This document shows positions 35,565 through 44,979 of a DNA stretch of 64,000 nt, piece after piece; the first letter of the stretch is position 1, and every line of letters starts with the position of its first letter. A model generated the notes under the pieces. It made no database searches and had not been told where the DNA came from. It saw nothing but the letters and a program-made list of their open reading frames with translations. Position numbers and translations under genes: made by a program. Source of the DNA: Candidatus Freyarchaeota archaeon (GTDB taxonomy: Archaea > Asgardarchaeota > Jordiarchaeia > Jordiarchaeales > Jordiarchaeaceae). Location: the NCBI GenBank assembly GCA_030587365.1, contig JAUQZE010000003.1, positions 62,001 through 126,000 on the forward strand, given 5' to 3'.

Positions 35565-35875
35565 AAGCAGTTAAAACAAAATCTAGAGGTTAGGAGAAAG
35601 AATTAATAATTACCCTTCTTGTTTTAAACTATGAACGTTGAAGCTGAACTGAGGGAGATAAGAAAGCAAATAATTGAAATATCAAAAAAGCTCGACGAAC
35701 TCCTCTACGAAATAGAGAAACGCAAAAAGGGAACGGAAATAGTTGAAAAAACACCTAGAGCATCAATGTTTGCCTCCAATACCAAACTTCCATCATTCAC
35801 AGAAGAAGACAGAGCAAAATTCCATGAATAGCAGAATGGCAAATATGTGGGACAAATGAAAGTTTCAAGATTTGG
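35565..35875 (+). repeat. Duplicated block, partner of 32205-32525
   Basis: The block includes leader DNA (AAAACAAGCAGTTAAAAC), the 66-codon gene and its 3' DNA through GGGACAAATG. It matches the block at 32205-32525 across its whole length in direct orientation, 3.36 kb apart. Recombination between them would delete the hydrolase, RelE and DUF433 genes. Confidence 0.6.
35631..35831 (+). CDS. Small coiled-coil protein, copy B
   Basis: This 66-residue protein, MNVEAELREIRKQIIEISKK onward, differs from copy A (32273-32473) at only a few positions. Preservation of the frame in both copies suggests selection. No partner gene is adjacent on the same strand. Confidence 0.55.
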   Translation: MNVEAELREIRKQIIEISKKLDELLYEIEKRKKGTEIVEKTPRASMFASNTKLPSFTEEDRAKFHE

Positions 35876-35876
35876 T

Positions 35877-36815
35877 TTAGGAGGGCTTAAATTCAGATTT
35901 TAGAATCCACTTAATAGCGGGGTTTTCCTTTAACTTGGGGTGGAAAATTTTCGTATCTATTATTTCTGGAGCAAACTCCTTTCTGCCGAAAAACCCATCG
36001 ATAAGCTCTATTTCTTCGTTAGTTAAGTTGCTTTTAACCTCTTTTGCAAATTCTATTACTCCGCTTTTAATCTCATTAAAGTTGGGTTTTTCTCCGGATC
36101 TTAAAAGATTCATGAGACGAGTATCTAAGGAAACCAAATTTATACTAGTTAAATCTACCCTATCCAAACGCTTCCCCACCATTAAACTTTCAATAACACT
36201 GCACTTCCTGAAAATTTCTCTATCAAAATCCTGCTGAGAAATTCTGTAGACATCATACACATCTCTAGGCAGAGTTCTGAAAAGGCACAGGCAGAATTTA
36301 TTCGCAAAAAGCTCTTCCCTAATCGGAGTTTTCACCTTGAAAGATACATCTCTCCCTATGTGAAAGAAATCCGCTTCATCATCCCTCTTCAGAATCGGAT
36401 ACCGCCTAATATAACCTAGCTCAATCATGAAATTATCTTCCAAACCCACACAATTCTTGTAAGAAACATCAAACCTGCACAGGGGATAACTTGGATTTAT
36501 CTTAATATTCTCATCCTCATAGTTCCTCAAAAACAAAATCTCTTTTATTCTACCCTCAACATCCTCCCTAACCCTCCCCCAGTCCCTCCTACCAACATGA
36601 CGATAATTGAAGTCTAAATCAACAGAAATCCTTGGAATGCCCAAATATACAAAGTTTAAAGCAGAACCACCATAAAGTGACAGTCTCTCCTTCAAAAACC
36701 CAACACTAAAAAGATCCTCCAGCAAATCTGAGATTCTTAGAACCTTCTCCAACTCTCTTACGTTGAAGTCATACTTGGAACGCAAACTCTCCAAACTTTC
36801 TTTTGTATAAGCCAT
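35877..36815 (-). CDS. AbiEii-like nucleotidyltransferase toxin, third pair
   Basis: This 312-residue protein has SLYGGSALNFVYLG followed by RISVDLDFNY, the NTase GG...DxD motif of the AbiEii/COG2253 group, and a REELFANKFC segment. The ATG is one base past the stop of the upstream gene, with GGGGTG as ribosome site, so they are coupled. It belongs to a different branch from the toxins at 10442 and 18143. Confidence 0.85.
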   Translation of the reverse strand: MAYTKESLESLRSKYDFNVRELEKVLRISDLLEDLFSVGFLKERLSLYGGSALNFVYLGIPRISVDLDFNYRHVGRRDWGRVREDVEGRIKEILFLRNYEDENIKINPSYPLCRFDVSYKNCVGLEDNFMIELGYIRRYPILKRDDEADFFHIGRDVSFKVKTPIREELFANKFCLCLFRTLPRDVYDVYRISQQDFDREIFRKCSVIESLMVGKRLDRVDLTSINLVSLDTRLMNLLRSGEKPNFNEIKSGVIEFAKEVKSNLTNEEIELIDGFFGRKEFAPEIIDTKIFHPKLKENPAIKWILKSEFKPS

Positions 36816-36816
36816 T

Positions 36817-37635
36817 TCACACCCCTCTTAACAAAGACTTAAAATCTTTCGGAACATAGAGATTCCAGTCTCTCTCGTAATAAAAAGGCCCATGTTTCAA
36901 GTCCAAGTACATTGGGTTTTTTCCTACTCTGCTCTTAATATCTTTCAGCAGCTCTGCACTTAAATCCTTGTAGAAAACTGAGGCTCCTCTCAAAAGTTCC
37001 AAAACAAATCCAACCTTCCTGAATAGAAAATCCTTACGGTAAATCGATAAAACATTAAAAATTTTATCAAAATTAACCCCACCCAAGCTCTGAAGGCTCT
37101 TCAAAGCCTCCTCCCAGCCACCAGCATACTCAACCCTATCCACACAATCCACAAACGTCCTCTCCTTCGAACTCACCCTGATAATCCGATTCAAATACCT
37201 CTTCTCCTCAACTTCCACACCTAAATTTTCCAGAAAAACAGGCCTAAAATGTAAGTTCTTATAATAAAAAGCATCAAACCGGTCACCCTTCCTAACCACC
37301 ACATAAACCTCATTAAAAAAAGAATAAGCACAACCATAAAATTCAAGAGCCGTATGATAACCCAAATAATACCTTTCCCTAATATTAGACGCCACAAGAA
37401 ACTTATCCGGCAGGTAATCCTTAGGCTTCTCAAGAGGAGGAACCGCAGCATAAAGACCTCTTCTAACCCTAACCAACTTCCCCTCCCTTAACAATCCCCA
37501 AACATATTTCGAATAAACATATTTAGCATCACGAGGCTTACCAGTAATTTCACCCAACCTGGCCACCACATCCTCAAAGGTAACCACTCCAACGGCAAGT
37601 AACTCAAGGTAAAGCCTCTCTGTTTTACTAACCAT
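36817..37635 (-). CDS. AbiEi-like winged-helix antitoxin, third pair
   Basis: This 272-residue protein has an N-terminal winged helix (LYLELLAVGVVTFEDVVARL to LLREGKLVRVRRGLYAA) and the AbiEi core with YYLGYHTALEFYG and ISSKERTFVDCVDR-like RVSSKERTFVDC. It is first in the operon with the nucleotidyltransferase. Antitoxins of this class repress their operon; a TATA-like stretch lies at 37645-37665. Confidence 0.85.
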   Translation of the reverse strand: MVSKTERLYLELLAVGVVTFEDVVARLGEITGKPRDAKYVYSKYVWGLLREGKLVRVRRGLYAAVPPLEKPKDYLPDKFLVASNIRERYYLGYHTALEFYGCAYSFFNEVYVVVRKGDRFDAFYYKNLHFRPVFLENLGVEVEEKRYLNRIIRVSSKERTFVDCVDRVEYAGGWEEALKSLQSLGGVNFDKIFNVLSIYRKDFLFRKVGFVLELLRGASVFYKDLSAELLKDIKSRVGKNPMYLDLKHGPFYYERDWNLYVPKDFKSLLRGV

Positions 37636-37735
37636 ATCATATCCATTTTTTATAATTATTTAAAGTTATCTACCATAATATAGGATACAAAAATAAATTT
37701 TACTAAAATAACCCAAAGATAAGATCAGAAACTCA

Positions 37736-38218
37736 CTATTCCCTATCCATACCAAACTTGAATTGATACAGCTTCGAAAGAGTTTCCACCGCATCATGAA
37801 CCGACCGGAAAACAGGCAGATCCATATCAATAAACGTACCCCTAATCAACGCCTCAAGCTCAGGATAAACACTCTGAGGAACAGCCAACATTATAGACTT
37901 ACCATACTCACCCATGAGCTCCCTACGGGCTTTACCCAAGCCCACCATCAACTCCTCGACATTTTTCGTCGGTTCAAACGAATACGCTCTAAACTGCTCA
38001 GGCCAAACCTCAACGACCAGAGAATGAATACCCTCATCCCGGGCAACCATATCCAAAGCCTCAGGCAGCAAACCATGCCGAAGAGCATACCAAGTATCCA
38101 GAGGATTCCTCACACTCGCCCCAACCCCAGGAATAATCCTACCAAGCTCCCCCTGAGTCACATCCGAAAAACTCGGAACCGTCAAACCCACACTAGCACA
38201 ATAATCCGAGTTAATAAA
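37736..38218 (-). pseudogene. 3' third of an ADP-forming acyl-CoA synthetase alpha gene
   Basis: The frame reads CASVGLTVPSFSDVTQGELG, RNPLDTWYALRHGLLPEALD and on to YQFKFGMDRE without a break, the same as the end of the gene at 26780-28195. The CoA-binding and phosphohistidine domains are missing. The first dozen residues of the open frame (to about 38218) are unrelated. Confidence 0.75.
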
Positions 38219-38260
38219 TCTGAAAATCGCCAATATGATACTAAACATAGTATAATTTTA

Positions 38261-39430
38261 TTATCTTCTTCCGAAACGTGTTTTTTTAACTATGTCTTTT
38301 TTTATTTTTAACATCTTTTTTATATCTTCGTTTTTGATATATTTTTTCTTTTCGAGATATCTTCCGACTTCGTTCTCTTTTATAATTTCCCTAAGTCTTA
38401 GTGATTCTAACCCTTGTTGTTCCATGTTGAACAATGACTGAACTTTCTTCAATTTTTTTAGATTCTTTTCTGAAAAATTATCTATCTTAATGGCAGAATC
38501 CTTCGGCACTATTTTCTTAATTTGAGAAAGGTCTTCTATCTTATAGTATCCGTAATCCTCCTTGTTAAACAGCCTTAACTTTCTTTTTTCAGAGTCAGGT
38601 ATCCTTTCAAAGTAGTCTTTCGGAATTTTTAGAGGCTTATGTTTTCCTCCTAAGCTGTCAATTCCAAAACCAAAACCAAGAATATCTTTTGCAGGTATAA
38701 CATCTGCTTTTCTGATGGAGCGCCCGATATTCACGTTAATTGCGTGAATGAAACTTTTTCCAAGTAGATTCTCATTTTCAATGTTTCTTAAAGTGGCGGT
38801 AATATTCTGCCTGAGAGAAATCGGATTTTTTCCATCAAAATCGAAATAAAAAGCATTTATTCCATTCTTAATATAAAAATTAATTAAATCAGGCACAAAT
38901 AAAAATGCAATCGGAGGAATCAAACCCATAACGGGTTTTCGGTGTATCCCGATATTTTGCAAGAAGTTCTTTAAAAATTTTAAATAACTATCCAAATCTT
39001 CTGCCGTTTTTATTCTATCACCTATATCACTGATTATTGGAACCGGAACAATATCCGAGTATCCATAAACCGTATCCGCAACAAATTCCAATACTCTACC
39101 AGAGGGATACCTCCCAGAGTAGTCAATTATACACAAGTTTATCTCTTTATTTTGATTCGCTTTACTAGCGCTACTCATTATTGAATAATTAAATCTCCCT
39201 TGTTCATTTGTGTCACTAATCATCTTTTTGGCTTTTTCTTCGTCGAGTTTTTTATAGATTTCATTTATACCTTTAATTTTCACATCAAGCTCAACATTTG
39301 GAATAAATTTGGTCAAGTCTAAAGATTTAACCGGAGTTATTAGACTTTTAGTCCCGATTTTTATTTCTAAAGTTTTATAAATTGTATCACTATCAACGTT
39401 AATTGCTTTTACCTTTAATTCATTTGCCAT
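38261..39430 (-). CDS. Hypothetical 389-residue protein, possibly TIM-barrel
   Basis: This soluble protein has alternating strand and helix units (VMGLIPPIAFLFVPDLINFY, then GINAFYFDFDGKNP) that suggest a beta/alpha barrel. Lengths and features loosely recall tRNA-guanine-transglycosylase-like barrels, but no catalytic Asp or Cys set is clear, so I do not assign it. The C-terminal 50 residues are very basic (KKMLKIKKDIVKKTRFGRR), suggesting nucleic-acid contact. It diverges from the toxin-antitoxin pair at 39499. Confidence 0.5.
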   Translation of the reverse strand: MANELKVKAINVDSDTIYKTLEIKIGTKSLITPVKSLDLTKFIPNVELDVKIKGINEIYKKLDEEKAKKMISDTNEQGRFNYSIMSSASKANQNKEINLCIIDYSGRYPSGRVLEFVADTVYGYSDIVPVPIISDIGDRIKTAEDLDSYLKFLKNFLQNIGIHRKPVMGLIPPIAFLFVPDLINFYIKNGINAFYFDFDGKNPISLRQNITATLRNIENENLLGKSFIHAINVNIGRSIRKADVIPAKDILGFGFGIDSLGGKHKPLKIPKDYFERIPDSEKRKLRLFNKEDYGYYKIEDLSQIKKIVPKDSAIKIDNFSEKNLKKLKKVQSLFNMEQQGLESLRLREIIKENEVGRYLEKKKYIKNEDIKKMLKIKKDIVKKTRFGRR

Positions 39431-39498
39431 AGTAAAGAATATAGATATAAAGTTTAAAAAATGTATGTTTGATAATAACTATCTTGAAGGGCGTACTT

Positions 39499-40083
39499 AT
39501 GAGCATTGAAGAGAGAATAATGAAGGGAATTACTGACATCGAAAAATACATTATCCTACTCGCTCAAGCTTACAATTCAACTCCCATAAAGGGCAAACTC
39601 TGGCTTCAAAAAGAAATGTTCCTAATTTCTCACAACCTGCCAGATCTCGAAGAAGAATGCGATTACGAAGAAGATCTGCTTGGACCTTTTAGCGAAAACC
39701 TTGATGCAGAATTTGAGCAACTAGAAAAAGTGGGTATACTTGAATATGAAAACAATAAGATTATATTAACTAAACTGGGCAAAGAAATAGCGCCAAAGAT
39801 AGAAGTTGATGAAAAATGCAAAGAGATGATTGAAGAGATAAAATCTCTTTTAAATGATATGACTGAAGATGAGCTTTTGGCATTCATATATTTCTCGTAT
39901 CCTGAAATGGCAGGCGAATCCGTGAAATTCGACAAAAAAATAAAACCTCGAAGAAAAGAACTAGCACTGAGCCTTTACAAAAAGAGAAAAATCAGCCTTG
40001 GAAAAACCGCTCAAATAGCGGGCATAAGCATCGAGGAACTAATAAAGGAGTTGAAGAGCAAGGGGATAACGGTATACCAGTGA
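39499..40083 (+). CDS. Antitoxin with UPF0175-like C-terminal domain
   Basis: This 194-residue protein ends with a UPF0175-type helix-turn-helix (KELALSLYKKRKISLGKTAQ, then IAGISIEELIKELKSKGI). The N-terminal part looks like a winged helix or Panacea-like module (LLAQAYNSTPIKGKLWLQKE). UPF0175 proteins pair with PIN toxins, and such a gene follows nine bases later. GAAGGG precedes the ATG at 39499, which is better than the upstream TTG. Confidence 0.78.
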   Translation: MSIEERIMKGITDIEKYIILLAQAYNSTPIKGKLWLQKEMFLISHNLPDLEEECDYEEDLLGPFSENLDAEFEQLEKVGILEYENNKIILTKLGKEIAPKIEVDEKCKEMIEEIKSLLNDMTEDELLAFIYFSYPEMAGESVKFDKKIKPRRKELALSLYKKRKISLGKTAQIAGISIEELIKELKSKGITVYQ

Positions 40084-40092
40084 GGCAAAACG

Positions 40093-40578
40093 ATGAAACT
40101 GGTCCTAGATTCCTCAGTGATAATCGCATTTTACACAGAACTCAACAAACCAGAATTATTGAAAAATTTAATAAATCTAGGACATGAACTAATAATCCCC
40201 TCAAGCGTTCTAGAAGAAATAAAGCGAGGACGAACAATAACCAAACTCCAGCCTGACATAAACAACCAAAAATTAACAGTCCAAGCTAAACAAGAAAGCG
40301 AAATCACCAACCTAAACAAAAGGTATCCCTCCCTAGGCAAAGGCGAGATTGAAGTAATATTATGGGGTCTATACTATGACGGCTCAGGTGAACAATACTT
40401 ATGCGTTATAGACGACAAACAAGCCCGACATGTCGCAGAAAAAAACAAAATCAGAATTACTGGCACCATAGGCCTAATAAAAACATTGAGCGATGTACGC
40501 TTAATCAGCGAAGAAGAAAAAGAAAACCTAGTGAACCAGCTAACAAACTCAGGATTCAGGCTAAAGAATAAACCTTGA
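40093..40578 (+). CDS. PIN-domain toxin (DUF3368-like)
   Basis: This 161-residue PIN protein has LVLDSSVIIAFY, VLEEIKRG, LGKGEIEVILWG and VIDDKQARHVAE, giving the four acidic residues of the DUF3368 branch of PIN nucleases. It forms a pair with the antitoxin just upstream. The likely action is RNA cleavage. Confidence 0.82.
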   Translation: MKLVLDSSVIIAFYTELNKPELLKNLINLGHELIIPSSVLEEIKRGRTITKLQPDINNQKLTVQAKQESEITNLNKRYPSLGKGEIEVILWGLYYDGSGEQYLCVIDDKQARHVAEKNKIRITGTIGLIKTLSDVRLISEEEKENLVNQLTNSGFRLKNKP

Positions 40579-41002
40579 AACTACTTCCAGATTAATTCGG
40601 TATCTTTAAATACTTATGTAAGAGCATTAGTTTATTTTCTAAAATTCAAGATGAAGTATCTTACAGCTCTGAAAATAAAAATTTTATATACTTGTTTGAA
40701 ATACTTAGTATATAAGCTGGTAAAAAGGAATGGAAAGAGGAATTATTGTAAGCTTTTAACGACTCTATCTTTTCATTCTAATCTGAGTATGATATTATGG
40801 TTCACTACTTACCGTTAGAATTGATTGACATGATAGTAAACGGAATTGATAAGTATACGATTGAGTGTATGGCAGTCACATAATTCTTTGCTATCTTCAA
40901 GAATAAAAAGAAGATTTGGAATTGTAAGCTCGTAAAAACACCGTTGTTGAGCTATATCCATAAATATATTTAGCTAACCGACTCACGCAAGGTGAGAATC
41001 AC
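40579..41002. other. Intergenic, no gene recognised
   Basis: AT-rich DNA of 424 bases with no ORF or remnant that I recognise. The end contains AAATATATTTAGC at 40963-40975, a likely TATA box, and AAGGTGAG, the ribosome site of the next gene. Confidence 0.35.
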
Positions 41003-42055
41003 ATGGCGTCTTCTGACTCAGAACTTTCAGAAGAAAGTTTTGTCGAGATTTTTGAATACCTTGAGAGGCTTAAACCCTTAGCTGAACTTGCCCGTGAATT
41101 TCATATTAAAGGACTCAATCGAGATGAGCTCAAACGCCTTATAAGTTTGTTAAAGGAAGTAATCGAGAACAGCACCAAGAGATCCGACTTGCCAATACTT
41201 GCAACATTAGAATGGTTCAGGCAAAATATAAACGAGTTTCTGCTTCCCGACTCGCGATTCTCGCCTAGAAAATTGAGAGAGCTTTTGCCACCAGTCCCGC
41301 TATTACCAATTGTTTCCGACTTACAAGAAATTACACAATTATTAGGCGCTTTGTTTTCTTCTCTTACCCCCTTCCCATCACCAACTCTTAGAGGGTTGGT
41401 GGATGAATTTGATACTTTAATAGAGGGCTTTACGAGTGATTTAACACGATATACAAAGATTCTTGTCGAATTCTTCAAGGTAGCAAAACCTGAAAGCATT
41501 CCATGGATTATTAAATTAATTGAGAAGAATCCAGGGCACGCACGATCAACTTTAGGAGAGCCTCTCTGCATATGGTGGTTTGGCATGGTTCTCAGCGAGC
41601 TTAAACCTGTATGGAAAGGAGCAATAGGACCGTTTATAGTGAACGATGTGGACATTGATGTACTATCTGTGAATAGTAGTAATAAGGAGTTCTCGGTGGC
41701 TGAAGTCAAAGTCTCAAAACTGCGTGACGAACTTAGCAAAGCATGTGATCAAGCAGCGGCAAGAGCTAAAATGTTCATGAACCTCGATACGTTGAGAAAA
41801 GTCTTCAAATGGGTAAAAGAACCTTGCAATCCTATAGAAGTCTCAATTATAACACCTTACAATATAAGCGATTATAAAGATGAGATAAAATCCGAGCTCA
41901 AAACATCACTTAAAAAAGAGAGCGTTGATGAAAAGTACGCGTCAGTATACGATGTAAACGATATTTTAGATGCCCTAAGTGTTTGGCGCTCAAAAGCCAA
42001 AGAAAGATACAAAGAACTCTTCCATACTTTCAATAAAATCTTGGAAAGTACCTAA
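41003..42055 (+). CDS. PD-(D/E)XK nuclease-like protein, 350 residues
   Basis: Residues 180-255 carry LGEPLCIWWFG, then VNDVDIDVLSV and FSVAEVKVS. This E...D...ExK order is the core of PD-(D/E)XK nucleases. The N-terminal 170 residues are helical and unfamiliar. The C-terminal part is helical and charged. It may be a restriction or defence nuclease since the genes to its right are of that kind. No methyltransferase is adjacent, so a simple R-M unit is not supported. Confidence 0.6.
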   Translation: MASSDSELSEESFVEIFEYLERLKPLAELAREFHIKGLNRDELKRLISLLKEVIENSTKRSDLPILATLEWFRQNINEFLLPDSRFSPRKLRELLPPVPLLPIVSDLQEITQLLGALFSSLTPFPSPTLRGLVDEFDTLIEGFTSDLTRYTKILVEFFKVAKPESIPWIIKLIEKNPGHARSTLGEPLCIWWFGMVLSELKPVWKGAIGPFIVNDVDIDVLSVNSSNKEFSVAEVKVSKLRDELSKACDQAAARAKMFMNLDTLRKVFKWVKEPCNPIEVSIITPYNISDYKDEIKSELKTSLKKESVDEKYASVYDVNDILDALSVWRSKAKERYKELFHTFNKILEST

Positions 42056-42244
42056 AGTTTAACAATAACTACAGTAGACAAGACAAAGAGATAATAGAAA
42101 CAACCATGAAAAACTAAAAGAAAATCTTAGAGAAGAAGAATTCCGAGACCAAAAAATCCCACTCAACAAAATCCCAAGAATAGAAAACTCCACTCAATCG
42201 AGGAATGCCCAAACCCTACTACCAACCTATGTACGTATTCCAAA
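42056..42244. other. Intergenic, no gene recognised
   Basis: The stretch is A-rich on the + strand, with short stop-interrupted frames only. Confidence 0.3.
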
Positions 42245-42528
42245 TTACAGAAAAGAAAAATTAAGTACAAGCATCGCACCCAGCACTAAAATCAAGACTA
42301 CTAATACGCCTACCCAAAAAAATGCACACCAGAAATAGCAAACGCAACAACCATAAAAATAACCAGAGGAAAAATAAAAACAAACCAAAACATCACACAG
42401 ACAAGAGAAAACAAAGTAAGAGCAATAATAGAAACAAGCCCAGACATACAAATAACAACAACAAAAAGAAAAATACAAATAACAACAACAACGAAATAAA
42501 CGAAGACAGCAACTTCGATAAATTGCAC
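42245..42528 (-). pseudogene. Small membrane protein with a homopolymer frameshift
   Basis: From a GTG at 42528 the frame encodes a chain of hydrophobic helices (IEVAVFVYFVVVVICIFLFV and so on) and stops at 42310 after HFFG. If one T is added in the run of seven T at about 42320, the frame goes on WVGVLVVLILVLGAMLVLNF to 42245. The whole would be about 95 residues with three membrane spans. The strand is strikingly T/G-rich. Slippage, decay or error are all possible. Confidence 0.35.
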
Positions 42529-42831
42529 GGATGAGTATGTTTTCTTTATCTTCTAATTTGTTTAAATAATATTATAAAAATTTACCATTATTTTATTATC
42601 ATTCGATTCTTGCATTTATGATTATAGCACATAACTATTTATTATAGATTATTACTATTAAGATGGCGACTGCCCTTGGTAATTGACATTTATGAACATA
42701 ATACTTCGATTATACGTTCTGATTTGCGTAAATATTTGAAAAATAAACCTGAACTAAATCAACTAAAGAATATGGCGAAACAGTGAATAAGTAGCATTTC
42801 TCCAACTTTTAAAAAAGTACCTAATCCCCAT

Positions 42832-43329
42832 TTGAATACATATGTAGATAGATATGCAGAACAAGTAGTAAACGATGCGAATAGTGACATATCTAAATAT
42901 CTAACCTTTTTAAAAGAGAGGGGGCTAACTTTAGGAGGTGTAAGTACCGAGGTAGTACTTTTAAAGATTTCATCCAGGTATGTGAAACCGAACAATACTG
43001 CAATATCCGCAATAGGAGAAGCATTAGCGGGGTGGTATTTACAAACCAAAAAGAATTTGATTCCTCTTGCCAGGCCAATACAAGAGGGAGCTGATCTCAT
43101 ATTCATGGACGAGAAAAGGGACTCCTATTTTCTTGTTTCAGTTAAAGCAACTATGGGGCAATTCATAAATACATTTTTGAAAGACGCAACAGTAGCTCTT
43201 TTAAAATATGCAAATAATAATATTAAATACATCCCACCAACTACACTTCTTTCTAACTATATAATCGGGGTTGCTATAAAGAAGAATGAAAATTATGAAA
43301 TTAAAAGCATTAAGATTGATTTGGGATGA
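42832..43329 (+). CDS. PD-(D/E)XK-like protein with uncertain 5' end
   Basis: The 165-residue frame contains IGEALAGWYL, GADLIFMDEKRDSYFLVSVK, an E...D...(S)xK pattern of the PD-(D/E)XK fold. The listed start is a TTG with no ribosome site. The frame is open for another 15 codons upstream to a TGA at 42784, and beyond that TGA it goes on IDIYEHNTSIIRSDLRKYLK back to about 42676. Either a start was lost or the gene is broken by that stop. Its stop overlaps the next gene by four bases. Confidence 0.5.
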   Translation: MNTYVDRYAEQVVNDANSDISKYLTFLKERGLTLGGVSTEVVLLKISSRYVKPNNTAISAIGEALAGWYLQTKKNLIPLARPIQEGADLIFMDEKRDSYFLVSVKATMGQFINTFLKDATVALLKYANNNIKYIPPTTLLSNYIIGVAIKKNENYEIKSIKIDLG

Positions 43330-43730
43330 GTTTTATGGAGCAGGAAGGAAAAAGAGACAAGTTGTCAGCGTTCGAATTAAAGAGGAATGGAGATTTTGAA
43401 GAAGCTCTGAAAGCGTATATAATTGAGTATAAATTTGCAATTACAAAGGGAAATAATTTTATAGCAGATATTTGTTTTGAACAGATATTTGACTGCCAGT
43501 TTCTCAACTACCTGAAAGAAGGACGCTTATTCTTGAACAAAGATGAAATGTTAAATACTATCCAATCTAGTATATTAAATATTACAAGTGATTTTAACAT
43601 TCCTCGCGATGAATTTATACATAGATTCAACACTAACAAACAAAAATTTTACCGAAAAGGATTCAGTGTTGATATGAATCTCCTCATAAAGAAAAAAGAG
43701 AAAAAAAGAAAAAATAATATGAATTTTTAA
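43326..43730 (+). CDS. Hypothetical protein coupled to the nuclease-like gene
   Basis: This 134-residue protein has the pattern AFELKRNGDFEEALKAYIIE, like one TPR unit, and ends in a very basic tail (KKKEKKRKNNMNF). The ATGA overlap with the gene upstream indicates one operon. A partner or immunity role for the upstream protein is inference. Confidence 0.55.
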   Translation: MSFMEQEGKRDKLSAFELKRNGDFEEALKAYIIEYKFAITKGNNFIADICFEQIFDCQFLNYLKEGRLFLNKDEMLNTIQSSILNITSDFNIPRDEFIHRFNTNKQKFYRKGFSVDMNLLIKKKEKKRKNNMNF

Positions 43731-43808
43731 ATATTTATATAAGAACTAATACCTCTCTTTCCTACACCTTTATTCAGATAAGCTAAACGTGTTCCTAACG
43801 AGAGATTG

Positions 43809-44271
43809 TCAAATATCTCTTTTTTCGGTTATTACCGCTTTTAAATCATTTACTTCTCTGCTTTTCAGATCATAAAATAAAATTTTAAGTTTCCTTGTAA
43901 CTCCCCTAGTTAATCTACGAAGTTCCTCTTGTAAATATTCAAACTCATTCTTTTCTCCGAATATCACTAATATACCCATTTGATAATTAAGTTCTCCTTC
44001 AATAAATTCTTGAAGTTTTTCCAAATCATCTTCAATCGGTCCTATTCCGTACCTCGAACTCTTAAACTCAAAAACGGCGAAATTCTTTTTCTCTATACCT
44101 AGCATGTGAAAGATAAACTCAGGCACACTAGCTATATTGTGATATCGCTTGTCTAATTCTCCATGAAAAACAAGGGAGTCATCTCTAGTTTCTAGGCGTT
44201 TGCGAAGTTGGTGATAGAATTCATAACAGATAACGCGCTCGTAATGTTTCGTCCCAAATTATCTTATACAT
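43809..44271 (-). pseudogene. PD-(D/E)XK nuclease-like gene with frameshift
   Basis: AGGAGA and an ATG at 44271 give MYKIIWDE, then the frame must shift near 44247 to continue HYERVICYEFYHQLRKRLE, GELDKR, PEFIFHMLG and FAVFEFKSS. The YEFYHQLR...GELDKR...VFEFK order is that of a family of PD-(D/E)XK proteins. It ends ITEKRDI. The frameshift makes it doubtful that a full product is made. Confidence 0.55.
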
Positions 44272-44979
44272 GGTTCTCCTATCTTCTCTAATGATTTAAT
44301 TACCAAATTCATGAACTCTTGTTTTCCATGATTATATTTTTGTTTTTAACTTTGACTTAGTTATGGCGAGAATCCTTTTTATCCCTTCAAATATATGCCT
44401 TTAATTTTCTTCATTTATATTGAAATATTACTTATGGAGGACTCTTCAATTGCTGTTCTTATAAAATATCAAAGAATTTCATTAGTACTTTTGTTCAGGT
44501 TACGTGGGGTAAAGACTTTGCTTTAATCAAACATATAGCGAATAAAAATAGGAATGCCTTGGAAATAAGTAATTATATAAAGGCATAGTAAATGATTTGA
44601 AAGATAAAACAATTAAGTTTGGTTTTGATTTCTATTATTAAAATACTTTCTACAAATGTAAGACCAAGTCCCAATATCTTTTATGCTATTTGGAAAGGCA
44701 GCAAGAGCATACTTAATACATACATCTAAATTGTGTTTGTTTGAAACTATTTAAAAAAGATTTAAGATTTAGAGTTAATATAATATAACAAGTGATGGGA
44801 TGCTTGCAAAAATGAGTGTACTCATTATATAACAGAGATATAATTGATGGGCATCCTCTAAAAATATATAAAATGCAAATTTCCCAATATAATGAATTGT
44901 GGTATAATTTTGCCTACGTAAAACAGGATACATGATTCGTTAATTATTTGTTTTCATGAATTATTCAGGTCAGGTGTTA
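44272..44979. other. Intergenic with a possible gene tail
   Basis: At 44487-44588 the + strand reads TFVQVTWGKDFALIKHIANK and ALEISNYIKA to a stop, which looks like the end of a lost gene but has no start. The remainder is AT-rich. TATA-like ATATATAAAATG (44866-44877) may serve the large gene that follows. Confidence 0.35.

Noticed and set aside
42322..42534. 70-codon + strand frame of Asn, Lys and Arg
   Set aside because: It is the A-rich complement of the hydrophobic - strand frame with no features of its own.
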